Of a DNA stretch of 64,000 nucleotides, positions 1-7,676 are shown one piece after another. The notes below the pieces were generated by a model. That model had not been told where the DNA came from and did no database searches. It was given only the letters and a program-made list of their open reading frames with translations. The stretch lies in the NCBI GenBank assembly GCA_050249615.1, contig JBFWQE010000003.1, positions 1 to 64,000 of the forward strand. Direction: 5' to 3'. The translations under genes were made by a program, and so were the position numbers. The first letter of the stretch is position 1. Each line of letters begins with the position of its first letter. The stretch is from VFZN01 sp050249615 (GTDB taxonomy: Bacteria; Acidobacteriota; Vicinamibacteria; Vicinamibacterales; UBA2999).

Positions 1-579
1 GCCGTCCGCCTGCGCCCCGCGCAGCAGCACGGGCAGGACGACCCGCAGGCCGATGCCACGCCGGCCACGCCGGCGCCGCCCGCACCCGACCCGGCGGCGG
101 TCGACGCGCTGGTCTCGCCTCCGTACTCGCCACGGGCGTACATCGACACCGAGAAGGGTGTCATCGAGGTCGATCTTGCAGTGCTCGACGCGCCCCGCAC
201 CGTGGCGAACTTCACGGCGCTCGCGCGAAAGGGCTTCTTCACGAACATCCCGTGGCATCGCGTGGTGCCCGACTTCGTCGTCCAGGGGGGCGATCCGCGC
301 GGCGATGGGGAAGGCGGGCCGGGCTACACCATCCGCGACGAGATCAACCAGCGCCCGTACCTCCGCGGCACGGTCGGCATGGCGCTCGACTGGGCGGACA
401 CGGGCAGCAGCCAGTTCTTCATCACGCATTCGCCGCAGCCGCACCTCGACGGCCGCTACACCGTCTTCGGCCAGGTCGTCTCGGGCATGGACGTGGTGGA
501 TCGGCTGCAGCAGTGGGACGTCGTCCGCAGCATCAGGATCTGGGACGGCGTGGCGTGGGTCGGTGATGACGCGCGCTGA
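1..579 (+). CDS. Peptidyl-prolyl cis-trans isomerase, cyclophilin type (5' end outside window)
   Basis: The frame is open at the left edge, so only the C-terminal 192 residues are visible. A Pro/Ala/Asp-rich linker (visible residues 1-45) leads into a cyclophilin barrel. Signature pieces are WHRVVPDFVVQGGD (equivalent of the FHR arginine that contacts the substrate proline), GTVGMALD, SSQFFITH and LDGRYTVFGQVV. Cyclophilins isomerise prolyl peptide bonds; the linker suggests a longer protein, possibly a HEAT-repeat or exported fusion as seen in related bacteria (inference). A strong hairpin terminator follows 55 bases after the stop. Confidence 0.9.
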   Translation, partial: AVRLRPAQQHGQDDPQADATPATPAPPAPDPAAVDALVSPPYSPRAYIDTEKGVIEVDLAVLDAPRTVANFTALARKGFFTNIPWHRVVPDFVVQGGDPRGDGEGGPGYTIRDEINQRPYLRGTVGMALDWADTGSSQFFITHSPQPHLDGRYTVFGQVVSGMDVVDRLQQWDVVRSIRIWDGVAWVGDDAR

Positions 580-633
580 CGGTCGAGGGAACTGAGCGGA
601 CCGGCGCTGGTCACCACGGGTGGGGCCGAAACA

Positions 634-660
634 AAAGGGGGCGCACGGTGCGCCCCCTTT
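634..660. terminator. Bidirectional rho-independent terminator
   Basis: Near-perfect inverted repeat: GGGGGCGCAC at 637-646 pairs with GTGCGCCCCC at 648-657, extended by A-run/T-run pairs to 634-660. It can end the cyclophilin transcript on plus and, with a T-rich tail (TTTTGTTTC) on minus, the micro-gene transcript arriving from the right. Confidence 0.85.
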
Positions 661-685
661 CGTCGATCTTCCGGCAACGAGAAGC

Positions 686-742
686 TTACCGCTTCTTCGC
701 CTTCTTGGCCTTCTTGGCCGCCTTCTTCGCCTTCTTTGCCAT
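686..742 (-). CDS. 18-residue Lys/Ala-rich micro-protein, copy B
   Basis: Too short for normal gene finders. It encodes MAKKAKKAAKKAKKAKKR, ten lysines and one arginine in 18 residues, like a histone H1 tail. A G-rich ribosome binding site (GAAGGGGGGATACGACCG before ATG) precedes it and the bidirectional terminator at 634-660 follows. It is a tandem paralogue of the gene at 934-990: same length and same first 11 residues. Function unknown; the charge suggests nucleic-acid binding (inference). No separate promoter is evident between the copies, so it may depend on read-through of the hairpin at 885-917. Confidence 0.6.
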   Translation of the reverse strand: MAKKAKKAAKKAKKAKKR

Positions 743-884
743 CGGTCGTATCCCCCCCTTCAGGTTGGGTTATGCGTCAGGGTTCGCCGCGCCACCTGCG
801 GTAGCCTCTGCCGCCTGGCACTCGGCTCGCGGGTACCGGCTCCCCTGCGCCTTGCTGCGCGTCTCTCGTGGGCGCGCGATGCGG

Positions 885-917
885 AAAAAAGGTGGGGCAG
901 TCTTGGACAACCGCCCC
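885..917 (-). terminator. Intrinsic terminator or attenuator between the two micro-genes
   Basis: On the minus strand an 8-bp stem (910-917 with 894-901, one G-U pair) and 8-base loop are followed by a run of six T (885-890). It lies 17 bases after the stop of copy A and before copy B, so it could end the transcript or set the ratio of the two products. Confidence 0.65.
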
Positions 918-933
918 TGGTAAGCGGCGAGGC

Positions 934-990
934 TTACTTCTTCTTCTTCGCAGCCTTCTTCTTCGCCGCCTTCTTTGCCTTCTTCGCCAT
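934..990 (-). CDS. 18-residue Lys/Ala-rich micro-protein, copy A
   Basis: Encodes MAKKAKKAAKKKAAKKKK (11 lysines of 18). A near-ideal Shine-Dalgarno AGGAGG lies five bases before the ATG (AGGAGGAACAATG), a consensus-like promoter lies about 105 bases upstream (1095-1122) and an intrinsic terminator follows (885-917), so the unit looks like a real gene despite its size. No known family is recognised; it resembles the basic tail of histone H1-like proteins but has no globular part. A role as a nucleoid or RNA-binding peptide is inference. Confidence 0.65.
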   Translation of the reverse strand: MAKKAKKAAKKKAAKKKK

Positions 991-1094
991 TGTTCCTCCT
1001 GAAGGGGCCTGGCTCCGCCTGATGGCAACCCGGCTCGAGTTAGTAGAGCTTCACAAGCCGTGGTCTGAGCCTTACGCCCTCATACCAGATGTAG

Positions 1095-1122
1095 ATTATG
1101 GATGAGAAAATCATCTTGTCAA
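1095..1122 (-). promoter_or_regulatory. Sigma-70-type promoter for the Lys/Ala micro-genes
   Basis: On the minus strand TTGACA (1117-1122), 16-base spacer, CATAAT (1095-1100). The surrounding 80 bases are far more AT-rich than the neighbouring genes. The only downstream genes on this strand before a terminator are the micro-genes. Confidence 0.7.
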
Positions 1123-1129
1123 GCACAAA

Positions 1130-1154
1130 GCGTTTGTGGTTGTCAAACAAACGC
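1130..1154. terminator. Inverted repeat between TPR gene and micro-gene promoter
   Basis: GCGTTTGT (1130-1137) pairs with ACAAACGC (1147-1154) over a 9-base loop; on minus it is followed by TTTGTGCTT. It may terminate the minus-strand TPR gene (stop at 1234). Because it sits just upstream of the -35 box at 1117-1122 it could instead bind a regulator. Confidence 0.4.
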
Positions 1155-1233
1155 CTTTTCTGATAGGCCCATCCATTCGCCGTACACATGATGTCGGCCG
1201 CTGTCACGCGCGCCTGTAGGCGTGGTCTCGGGA

Positions 1234-2316
1234 TCAGCGCGGCGACCACGCGCGCGCGAGCCGCCGCGCGCGCGCGATCGCATCGACGGGCGCCGTGGGG
1301 GAGCGCGCCAGCAGCGCCTCGATCGTGTCGACCGCGCCCGTCCTGTCGCCGAGGCGATCGCGCTGCACCGCGATGTTCACGAGCGCGCGCACCTCCGCGA
1401 GCTCCGCGCGGTTCACGCGCTTCGATCGCGCGAGCTCGAGCAGGATCTCGGACGAGGCGAGGCTGCCGGCCGCGTCGCTGAAATAGACGCTGCGGATGTC
1501 GGCGTCGATCTGTCGGAAGAGCGGGTTGCGCGGATAGCGCGACTCCAGGTCGACGATGAGGTCCAGTGCCTCGCGGAAGCGGCGCTCGTACCAGAGGTAG
1601 GCCACGTGCAGCTGGTAGGTGGCCTCGGCGCGGACAATCACGCCCTGCCGGCTCGCGCGCTCCATTTGCCGCAGGCCTTCGGCCCGGTTCCCGCCCGGGA
1701 GCAGCAGCAGCCACCGCAGCCAGCGGAAGAAGGCCGGCGCGACCCCGGCGTAGTAGCGATAGAGGCCGATGCCGAACTCGGCATCGTGCATGGCCGGATC
1801 CAGCGCAAGTGCCCGCTCGAGCGCGTCCTTGATCTGCTTGCCGTCGCGCGCTGCCGACAGCCGCTCCCTCCGGAGGACCTTCCACTGGCTGCGCGCCCCC
1901 AGCGCGGCGCCGAGGTAGAACCAGGCCTCCTCCCGCTCGGGCTCGCGGAGGGTCCAGGCGCGTGCCTCCTGGATGGCGGCGTCGACCTCGGTGGAGAAGC
2001 GCGCGTCGAGGGCGCGGCTCTCGGGATCGAGCTGGATCTCCCACCAGGTGCCAAGGGCCCGCAGCCCAAGGCAGGCCACGCGCGGCGCGGGCCCACACGT
2101 GGCTTCGAGGATCTCCGGCAGCCGGTCGAAGTCCGCGTTGAGCACCGCGTCGTAGGCGGCGGCCACCTCGGGTGCGGCGGTCAGGCCAGGGCGCGGCGCG
2201 AAGGCGGAAGGCGGAAGGCCGAAAGCGGAAGGCCGAAGGCAGAGGGCCGAAGGCACAAGGCAGAACGCCAGAACCAGCGCCCGCCATCGGGGTCCCTTCC
2301 TATGACCTTCGGTCAC
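1234..2316 (-). CDS. TPR-like repeat protein with repeat-derived N terminus
   Basis: 360 residues. The hydrophobic stretch at residues 12-25 could be a signal segment; most of residues 16-40 is translated from the heptamer array at 2204-2266, giving PSAL/PSAF repeats. The rest is helical, with TPR-type spacing around residues 75-330 (for example ALERALALDPAMHDAEFGIG) and a membrane-like FFRWLRWLLLLPGG near 200. No enzyme motif is seen; it is probably a cell-envelope or periplasmic scaffold. ATG at 2316 is the first plausible start; there is no clear Shine-Dalgarno. Confidence 0.7.
   Translation of the reverse strand: MTEGHRKGPRWRALVLAFCLVPSALCLRPSAFGLPPSAFAPRPGLTAAPEVAAAYDAVLNADFDRLPEILEATCGPAPRVACLGLRALGTWWEIQLDPESRALDARFSTEVDAAIQEARAWTLREPEREEAWFYLGAALGARSQWKVLRRERLSAARDGKQIKDALERALALDPAMHDAEFGIGLYRYYAGVAPAFFRWLRWLLLLPGGNRAEGLRQMERASRQGVIVRAEATYQLHVAYLWYERRFREALDLIVDLESRYPRNPLFRQIDADIRSVYFSDAAGSLASSEILLELARSKRVNRAELAEVRALVNIAVQRDRLGDRTGAVDTIEALLARSPTAPVDAIARARRLARAWSPR
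2204..2266. repeat. Degenerate heptamer array, unit GCGGAAG
   Basis: Nine consecutive 7-base units: GCGGAAG twice, then GCCGAAA, GCGGAAG, GCCGAAG, GCAGAGG, GCCGAAG, GCACAAG, GCAGAAC. It lies inside the 5' coding part of the TPR gene and is roughly inverted relative to the array at 2327-2373. Confidence 0.85.
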
Positions 2317-2326
2317 GACTTCCCCT

Positions 2327-2373
2327 CTGCCGTGTGCCTTCTGCCTTCAACCTTGTGCGTTCTGCCTTTGCCT
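2327..2373. repeat. Degenerate heptamer array, unit CTGCCTT
   Basis: Units GTGCCTT, CTGCCTT, CAACCTT, GTGCGTT, CTGCCTT and a partial copy, ending directly at the stop codon of ddl. The reverse complement (AAGGCAG) matches the unit of the 2204-2266 array, so the two arrays form an imperfect inverted pair around the TPR gene start. Confidence 0.8.
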
Positions 2374-3537
2374 TCAAAACGCCGAGGTCCGCAGCCTCTG
2401 CTTCTCCGCGTGGCGCTCCATCGCAAGCCGGATGAGCCGGTCGACCAGTGCAGGGTAGGGAACGCCGCTCGCCTCCCACAGCTTCGCGAACATGCTGATG
2501 GTGGTGAAGCCCGGGATCGTGTTGATCTCGTTGACCACCAGGGCCCCCGTGGCTCGCGAGAGCAGGAAGTCCACGCGCGACATGCCGCAGGCGTCGATGG
2601 CCTTGAAGGCCTCGATGGCCAGGCGCTGCACCTCGGCGCGCTGCGCTGCCGGCAGGTCTGCGGGGACGATCGTCTTCGACCCCTCGTCCAGGTACTTGGC
2701 CTCGTAGTCGTAGAACTCGCGCGAGGGAATCACCTCGCCGGCCGTCGAGGCCTGGGGGTCGTCGTTGCCGAGCACGGCGCACTCGATCTCGCGCGGCGCC
2801 GGGACCCCGGCCTCGATGATCACCTTGCGATCGAACGACAAGGCGTGCTCGATTGCCGGCGCGAGCGCCTCGGTCACCTTCACCTTCGAGATGCCCACGC
2901 TGGATCCCAGGTTCGACGGCTTGACGAACAGCGGCAGCCCCAGCGCAAGCGCCCGCGCCAGCACCTCGTCGCCGCGCCGCGCCCAGTCGGCCGCCACGAA
3001 GGCGTGCCACGGCGTCACCGGCAGGCCGCGTGCCTCGAAGAGGATCTTCATGGTCGCCTTGTCCATGCCGACGGCCGAGGCCATGACGCCGGGGCCCACG
3101 TAGGGCACGTTCGCCAGCTCGAGCAGGCCCTGCACGGTGCCGTCCTCGCCGAACGGACCGTGCAACACCGGGAACACCACGTCGAGGCCGAGGCCGGTGA
3201 CCACCGCAGGCGCGCCCGTTCCGCCGCCGCTGCCCTCCGCGTTGCGCTCGATGGTCAGCAGCGTGTCCGTCCCGGGGTGAGCCGGCATGATGGCATCGCG
3301 GCCGCCAGGCAGGGGCTTCGCGGCAGCCGCACGCGCGCTTTCGATGACATCCGCTGCCGACAGGGCCGTCGGGGGGCGATCGGGCAGCGTCCACCGGCCA
3401 TCCTTCTCGATGCGGACGGGCACCGGTTCGTACCTCTCCCGATCGAGATGCTTCAGGATGGAGGCTGCCGAAGCCACCGAGATCTCGTGTTCGCCCGATC
3501 GCCCGCCATAGATGACGCCCACGCGCAGTTTGTTCAC
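2374..3537 (-). CDS. ddl: D-alanine--D-alanine ligase
   Basis: ATP-grasp enzyme joining two D-alanines for peptidoglycan precursors in the cytoplasm; 387 residues from GTG at 3537. Visible: N-terminal KLRVGVIYGGRSGEHEIS, the Ddl signature HGPFGEDGTVQ, ATP-grasp core, and C-terminal EINTIPGFTTISMF with metal-binding Glu/Asn. The frame extends 50 codons further upstream, but that part is translated intergenic repeat, so the GTG fits the family start. TATTAT lies 7 bases before the GTG, suggesting a leaderless transcript. An insert near residue 80 (Ser/Gly-rich) is longer than in most Ddl. Confidence 0.93.
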   Translation of the reverse strand: MNKLRVGVIYGGRSGEHEISVASAASILKHLDRERYEPVPVRIEKDGRWTLPDRPPTALSAADVIESARAAAAKPLPGGRDAIMPAHPGTDTLLTIERNAEGSGGGTGAPAVVTGLGLDVVFPVLHGPFGEDGTVQGLLELANVPYVGPGVMASAVGMDKATMKILFEARGLPVTPWHAFVAADWARRGDEVLARALALGLPLFVKPSNLGSSVGISKVKVTEALAPAIEHALSFDRKVIIEAGVPAPREIECAVLGNDDPQASTAGEVIPSREFYDYEAKYLDEGSKTIVPADLPAAQRAEVQRLAIEAFKAIDACGMSRVDFLLSRATGALVVNEINTIPGFTTISMFAKLWEASGVPYPALVDRLIRLAMERHAEKQRLRTSAF

Positions 3538-3557
3538 GTTAGGGATAATACAGAGGT

Positions 3558-3606
3558 CTTGGGACTTGGGACTTGGGACTTGGGACTTGGGGCTTGGGTC
3601 TTGGCC
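3558..3606. repeat. Heptamer array, unit CTTGGGA
   Basis: Seven units: CTTGGGA four times, then CTTGGGG, CTTGGGT, CTTGGCC. It lies in the divergent ddl-tgt gap. The reverse complement TCCCAAG is the same family as the arrays at 43302 and 44021. Confidence 0.9.
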
Positions 3607-3648
3607 CCTGGTCACGGATCCAGGTGATAGCAAGCCGGGCCTGCGGCC

Positions 3649-3686
3649 CACGACGCGCGACCCCACAACCCACGACCCACGACCCA
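3649..3686. repeat. Heptamer array, unit ACGACCC
   Basis: GCGACCC, CACAACCC, ACGACCC, ACGACCC, running into the ATG of tgt at 3687. Approximately inverted relative to the array at 3558-3606. Confidence 0.75.
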
Positions 3687-4823
3687 ATGTCCTTCACGCT
3701 CACCCATCAAGACGGGGCCGCGCGACGTGGTGTGCTGACCACCGCCCACGGCACCATCGAGACGCCGGTGTTCATGCCGGTGGGCACGCAGGGGGTGGTG
3801 AAGGCCGTCACGCCGCGCGATCTCATGGACGTCGGCGCGAGCATCATCCTCGGCAACACCTACCACCTGCACCTGCGCCCCGGCGACGAGCTCGTCCGCC
3901 GCCGCGGCGGACTGCATCGCTTCATGGGGTGGGAGCGGCCCATCCTCACCGACAGCGGAGGGTACCAGGTGTTCAGCCTCGCTGACCGTCGGAAGCTCAC
4001 CGAGGAAGGCGTCGAGTTCCAGTCCCACCTCGACGGCAGCCGGCACGTTCTGACCCCCGAGTCGGCCGTCGATATCCAGCTCAACCTCGGCTCGGACATC
4101 GCCATGGTCCTCGATGAGTGCCCGGCGCTGCCCGCCCCGCACGACGCCCTCGATCGGTCTGTCGACCTAACCGCCAGGTGGGCGCGTCGCTGCCGCGAGC
4201 ATTTCCTGGACCGGCGGCCTTGCTCCGACACGGGGCGCGGCCAGCTTCAGTTCGGGATTGTGCAGGGCGGCTCGGAACTCGACCTGCGGAGAAAGAGTGC
4301 AGAATTGACCCTCGCCGTCGGGTTCGAGGGCTACGCCATCGGGGGGCTGAGCGTCGGCGAGGCGGCCGACACTATGTACAAGGTGATCGAGGGCACGGCG
4401 CCCCTTCTCCCCGACGACCAGCCCCGGTATCTGATGGGGGTCGGCACCCCCCTGGACCTCATCGAGGCCGTGGCCCGCGGCGTGGACATGTTCGACTGCG
4501 TGATGCCGACGCGGAATGCCCGGAACGGCCGCCTGTTCACCAGCGAAGGGGCCATCAACATCAAGAACGCCCGCTACGCCGAGGACGATGGCCCGGTGGA
4601 TGCGGCGTGCGGCTGCTACACCTGCCGCACCTTTTCCCGGGCCTATCTGCGGCACTTGTTCCTCGCCGGCGAGATGACGGGAGGGACCCTTAACACCTTG
4701 CATAATCTGTTCTTTTACCTTGACACCATGCGGAGGGTGAGGGAGGCTATTGCGTTTGGGACGTTCGAGAAGTTCCGGCACGACTTCCACCGGACCTTTT
4801 CCGCCCGCCCGCAGAATGCATGA
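3687..4823 (+). CDS. tgt: Queuine tRNA-ribosyltransferase
   Basis: 378 residues, the usual size. It exchanges guanine-34 of GUN-anticodon tRNAs for preQ1 in queuosine synthesis. Visible: N-terminal FMPVGTQGVVKAV, TDSGGYQVFSL with the general-acid Asp, GGLSVGE, FDCVMPTRNARNG holding the nucleophilic Asp, and the zinc site CGCYTCRTFSRAYLRHL with later His. The ATG at 3687 starts the conserved part; upstream in-frame codons are array sequence. It overlaps yajC by 4 bases, the common tgt-yajC-secD-secF order. Confidence 0.95.
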   Translation: MSFTLTHQDGAARRGVLTTAHGTIETPVFMPVGTQGVVKAVTPRDLMDVGASIILGNTYHLHLRPGDELVRRRGGLHRFMGWERPILTDSGGYQVFSLADRRKLTEEGVEFQSHLDGSRHVLTPESAVDIQLNLGSDIAMVLDECPALPAPHDALDRSVDLTARWARRCREHFLDRRPCSDTGRGQLQFGIVQGGSELDLRRKSAELTLAVGFEGYAIGGLSVGEAADTMYKVIEGTAPLLPDDQPRYLMGVGTPLDLIEAVARGVDMFDCVMPTRNARNGRLFTSEGAINIKNARYAEDDGPVDAACGCYTCRTFSRAYLRHLFLAGEMTGGTLNTLHNLFFYLDTMRRVREAIAFGTFEKFRHDFHRTFSARPQNA

Positions 4824-5167
4824 CCCCGACAGCCCTTTCCGCAGCCGGACTGCTGGCCATGGGCTCGCCGCCCGATCAGGCGGTGAGCCCGTGGGTCCAG
4901 CTCGTGCCCTTCGCGCTGGTCCTCGGCATCTTCTACTTCGTCATCCTGCTGCCCATGAAGCGGCGGCAGAAGAAGGTCCAGGACTTCCTGGCCGCGCTCA
5001 AGGTTGGCGACCGCGTCGTGACCAGCGGCGGCATCTACGGCTCCGTGGCGAAGATCTCGGAGCAGTCCATCCAACTGCAGATTGCGCCCAACGTTCGCGT
5101 GGACGTGTCCCGGGCGGCCATCGTCGGTTACCAGGGACAGGCCCCGGTGGCCGATCAGAACGCATGA
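4820..5167 (+). CDS. yajC: Preprotein translocase subunit YajC
   Basis: 115 residues. Single membrane segment (about residues 25-45) followed by the conserved LLPMKRRQKKVQDFLAALKV and GDRVVTSGGIYG. Accessory subunit of the SecDF-YajC complex. The start overlaps the tgt stop (ATGA), so translation is coupled. Confidence 0.93.
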   Translation: MTPTALSAAGLLAMGSPPDQAVSPWVQLVPFALVLGIFYFVILLPMKRRQKKVQDFLAALKVGDRVVTSGGIYGSVAKISEQSIQLQIAPNVRVDVSRAAIVGYQGQAPVADQNA

Positions 5168-5170
5168 GCC

Positions 5171-6733
5171 ATGAGTAAGAACCTGCGCTGGAAGCTTCTC
5201 GTCATCCTGGGCGTTGTCGCGCTCTCGGTCTTCGCGTTCTACCCGCCCCAGCAGAAGGTCCGCCTCGGCCTGGACCTCAAGGGCGGCGTGCACATGGTGC
5301 TGCGCGTGCAGACCGACGATGCGCTGCGCCTGCTCACGGAGGGCACGGCGGACCAGCTGCGGGAACAGCTGCGGACGGCCGGCCTGACGGGCATCACGGC
5401 CACGGTCACCGGCACGACCACCTTCACGGTGACCGGCGTGCCGCCGGAGCAGGACGCGGTGTTCCGGAGCGCCCTCTCCACGGTGGAGCTCTCCTACGAT
5501 CGCTCGTCGAGCGGGCCCGGGAGCTACACGTTCGAGATGAAGCCGAACATCGTGGTGGACAACCGCGAGAGCACGGTGAACCAGGCGCTGCAGACCATCG
5601 AGCGGCGCGTGAACGAGCTGGGCGTGGCCGAGCCGATCGTCGCGCGGCACAGCGCGGCGGACCAGATCCTGGTGCAGCTCCCGGGCGTGACCGACGTGAA
5701 CCGCGCGAAGGAGATCATCCGATCGACGGCGCTGCTCGAGCTGAAACTGGTGGAGCAGGGGCCGTTCCCGGACGAGAACAGCGCGCGGCAGGCGTATGGC
5801 GGGAACGTGCCGCCCGACGTCCAGATCCTGCCCGGCCGCGTGGAGGTCGTGACGCCAGGCCAGCCCGCCAGCGCCGTCTATTACGCCGTGCGCCGCGTGC
5901 CTGCGGTCACGGGGCGCGACCTGCGCAGCGCCAGCCCGCAGCTGGACGAGTACAACCGGCCGGCCGTCGGGTTCAGCTTCAACAGCGAGGGCGCGCAGAA
6001 GTTCGGCGCCTTCACGAGCTCGAACATCGGCCGGCAGCTCGCCGTCGTACTGGATGGCCGGGTGCAGACGGCACCGCGCATCGAGAGCCGCATCGATTAC
6101 GAGGGCCGCATCACCGGCACCTTCACGTCCCAGGAGGCGGCGGACCTGGCGCTGACGCTCCGGTCGGGCGCGCTGCCGGCCTCGCTCACCTATCTCGAGG
6201 AGCGGACCGTGGGGCCGTCGCTCGGCGCCGAGTCGGTCCGCGCGGGGGTGGCCGCCGCGGCGGGCGGGCTGCTGCTGGTGGTGCTGTTCCTGCTGGTCTA
6301 CTACAAGCTGGCGGGGTTCAACGCGCTCACGTCGATCGTCGTGAACCTCATCATCCTGCTGGGCCTGATGGCCTATCTGGGCGCGGTGATGACGCTGCCG
6401 GGCATCGCGGGCTTCATCCTCACCATCGGCATGGGCGTGGACTCGAACGTGCTGATCTTCGAGCGCATCAAGGAGGAGCTGGCGACGTCCAAGGGCGTCA
6501 AGCAGGCCGTGGCCGCGGGCTTCGACCGCGTGTTCCTCACCATTCTCGACACCCACGTCGCGTCGCTCATCGCCGCGGCCTTCCTGTTCCAGTTCGGCAC
6601 GGGTCCCATTCGCGGGTTCGCGACCACGCTGACCATCGGCCTGCTGTCGAACGTGTTCACCGCCGTGTTCGTGTCGCGCACCATGTTCGAGCTGGTGCTG
6701 TCGCGGCGGCAGGTGGCGAAACTGAGCATCTAG
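5171..6733 (+). CDS. secD: Protein translocase subunit SecD
   Basis: 520 residues. Membrane segment at 8-25, then the RLGLDLKGGVHMVL motif, a large periplasmic P1 region, and five C-terminal membrane helices with the RND-type GMGVDSNVLIFERIKEEL motif carrying the conserved Asp for proton flow. With SecF it uses proton motive force to pull proteins through SecYEG. Three bases after yajC and four before secF; one operon. Confidence 0.96.
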   Translation: MSKNLRWKLLVILGVVALSVFAFYPPQQKVRLGLDLKGGVHMVLRVQTDDALRLLTEGTADQLREQLRTAGLTGITATVTGTTTFTVTGVPPEQDAVFRSALSTVELSYDRSSSGPGSYTFEMKPNIVVDNRESTVNQALQTIERRVNELGVAEPIVARHSAADQILVQLPGVTDVNRAKEIIRSTALLELKLVEQGPFPDENSARQAYGGNVPPDVQILPGRVEVVTPGQPASAVYYAVRRVPAVTGRDLRSASPQLDEYNRPAVGFSFNSEGAQKFGAFTSSNIGRQLAVVLDGRVQTAPRIESRIDYEGRITGTFTSQEAADLALTLRSGALPASLTYLEERTVGPSLGAESVRAGVAAAAGGLLLVVLFLLVYYKLAGFNALTSIVVNLIILLGLMAYLGAVMTLPGIAGFILTIGMGVDSNVLIFERIKEELATSKGVKQAVAAGFDRVFLTILDTHVASLIAAAFLFQFGTGPIRGFATTLTIGLLSNVFTAVFVSRTMFELVLSRRQVAKLSI

Positions 6734-6737
6734 CCGT

Positions 6738-7670
6738 ATGCGCATCCTCGAGAACCCGACCTACAACTTCATCCAGTGGCGGTGGCATGCCATCGCCCTG
6801 TCGGTGATCGTCATCCTCGCCGGCATCGGCACGATCGCCACGCGCGGGCTGCCGCTCGGCATCGACTTCTCGGGCGGGACCATCGTGGTCCTGAAGTTCC
6901 AGCAGCCCGTCGGCGAAGACGCACTGCGTGGCGCGCTCGACGTCGTGCCGGGCGAGAAGGTGGTGCAGCAGTACGGCGAGGCCGGCGAGAACGAGTGGCT
7001 CGTCCGGCTGCCCGAGCTCACCACCGAGCAGGGCGCCAGCCTCGAGCAGGGCGCGCGCGCCGTGACCGACGCCGTGATGAAGGCGAACCTCGGGCAGTAC
7101 GAGGTGATCAGCCAGGAGATCGTCGGCCCGATCATCGGCGCGGACCTGCAGCGCAAGGGCGTCTACGCCACGCTCGCGTCCATCGTCGGCATCACCATCT
7201 ACATCGGCGTCCGCTTCCGGTTCGCGTTCGCCATCGGCGCGATCGCAGCCACGCTGCACGACATCCTGGTCACGCTGGCGTTCCTCACGTTCTTCGGCTA
7301 CGACCTGTCCCTGAACATCGTCGCCGCCATCCTCACCATCACCGGCTACTCGGTGAACGACACGATCGTCATCTTCGACCGTGTGCGCGAGAACCTGCGC
7401 AGCAAGCGGCGCGAGCCGCTGGAGACGGTGGTGAACACCAGCGTCAACCAGACGCTCAGCCGCACCCTCATCACGGCCGGCACCACCTTCATGGCGGTGC
7501 TCTCGCTGTATCTCTTCGGGGGCGAGGTGCTCGAGGGGTTCGCGTTCACCATGCTGGTCGGCATCGTCAGCGGCACGTACTCCACGATCTTCATCGCTGC
7601 GGCCATCGCCATCATCCTGAGCGGCAAGCAGGCCCAGGGCCGGCCGCAGACGGCGCGCAAGGCCTCGTAG
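6738..7670 (+). CDS. secF: Protein translocase subunit SecF
   Basis: 310 residues. TM1 at about 15-35, the GLPLGIDFSGGTIVV motif, a periplasmic domain, then five helices with ITGYSVNDTIVIFDRVRENL (conserved Asp/Arg of the RND fold). Partner of SecD immediately upstream. Confidence 0.96.
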   Translation: MRILENPTYNFIQWRWHAIALSVIVILAGIGTIATRGLPLGIDFSGGTIVVLKFQQPVGEDALRGALDVVPGEKVVQQYGEAGENEWLVRLPELTTEQGASLEQGARAVTDAVMKANLGQYEVISQEIVGPIIGADLQRKGVYATLASIVGITIYIGVRFRFAFAIGAIAATLHDILVTLAFLTFFGYDLSLNIVAAILTITGYSVNDTIVIFDRVRENLRSKRREPLETVVNTSVNQTLSRTLITAGTTFMAVLSLYLFGGEVLEGFAFTMLVGIVSGTYSTIFIAAAIAIILSGKQAQGRPQTARKAS

Positions 7671-7676
7671 GCACGC

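Noticed and set aside
1222..3627. 801-codon open frame on plus opposite the TPR gene and ddl
   Set aside because: Arg/His/Ala-rich composition, no motifs, no start signals; it is the antisense shadow of two well-supported genes in GC-rich DNA.
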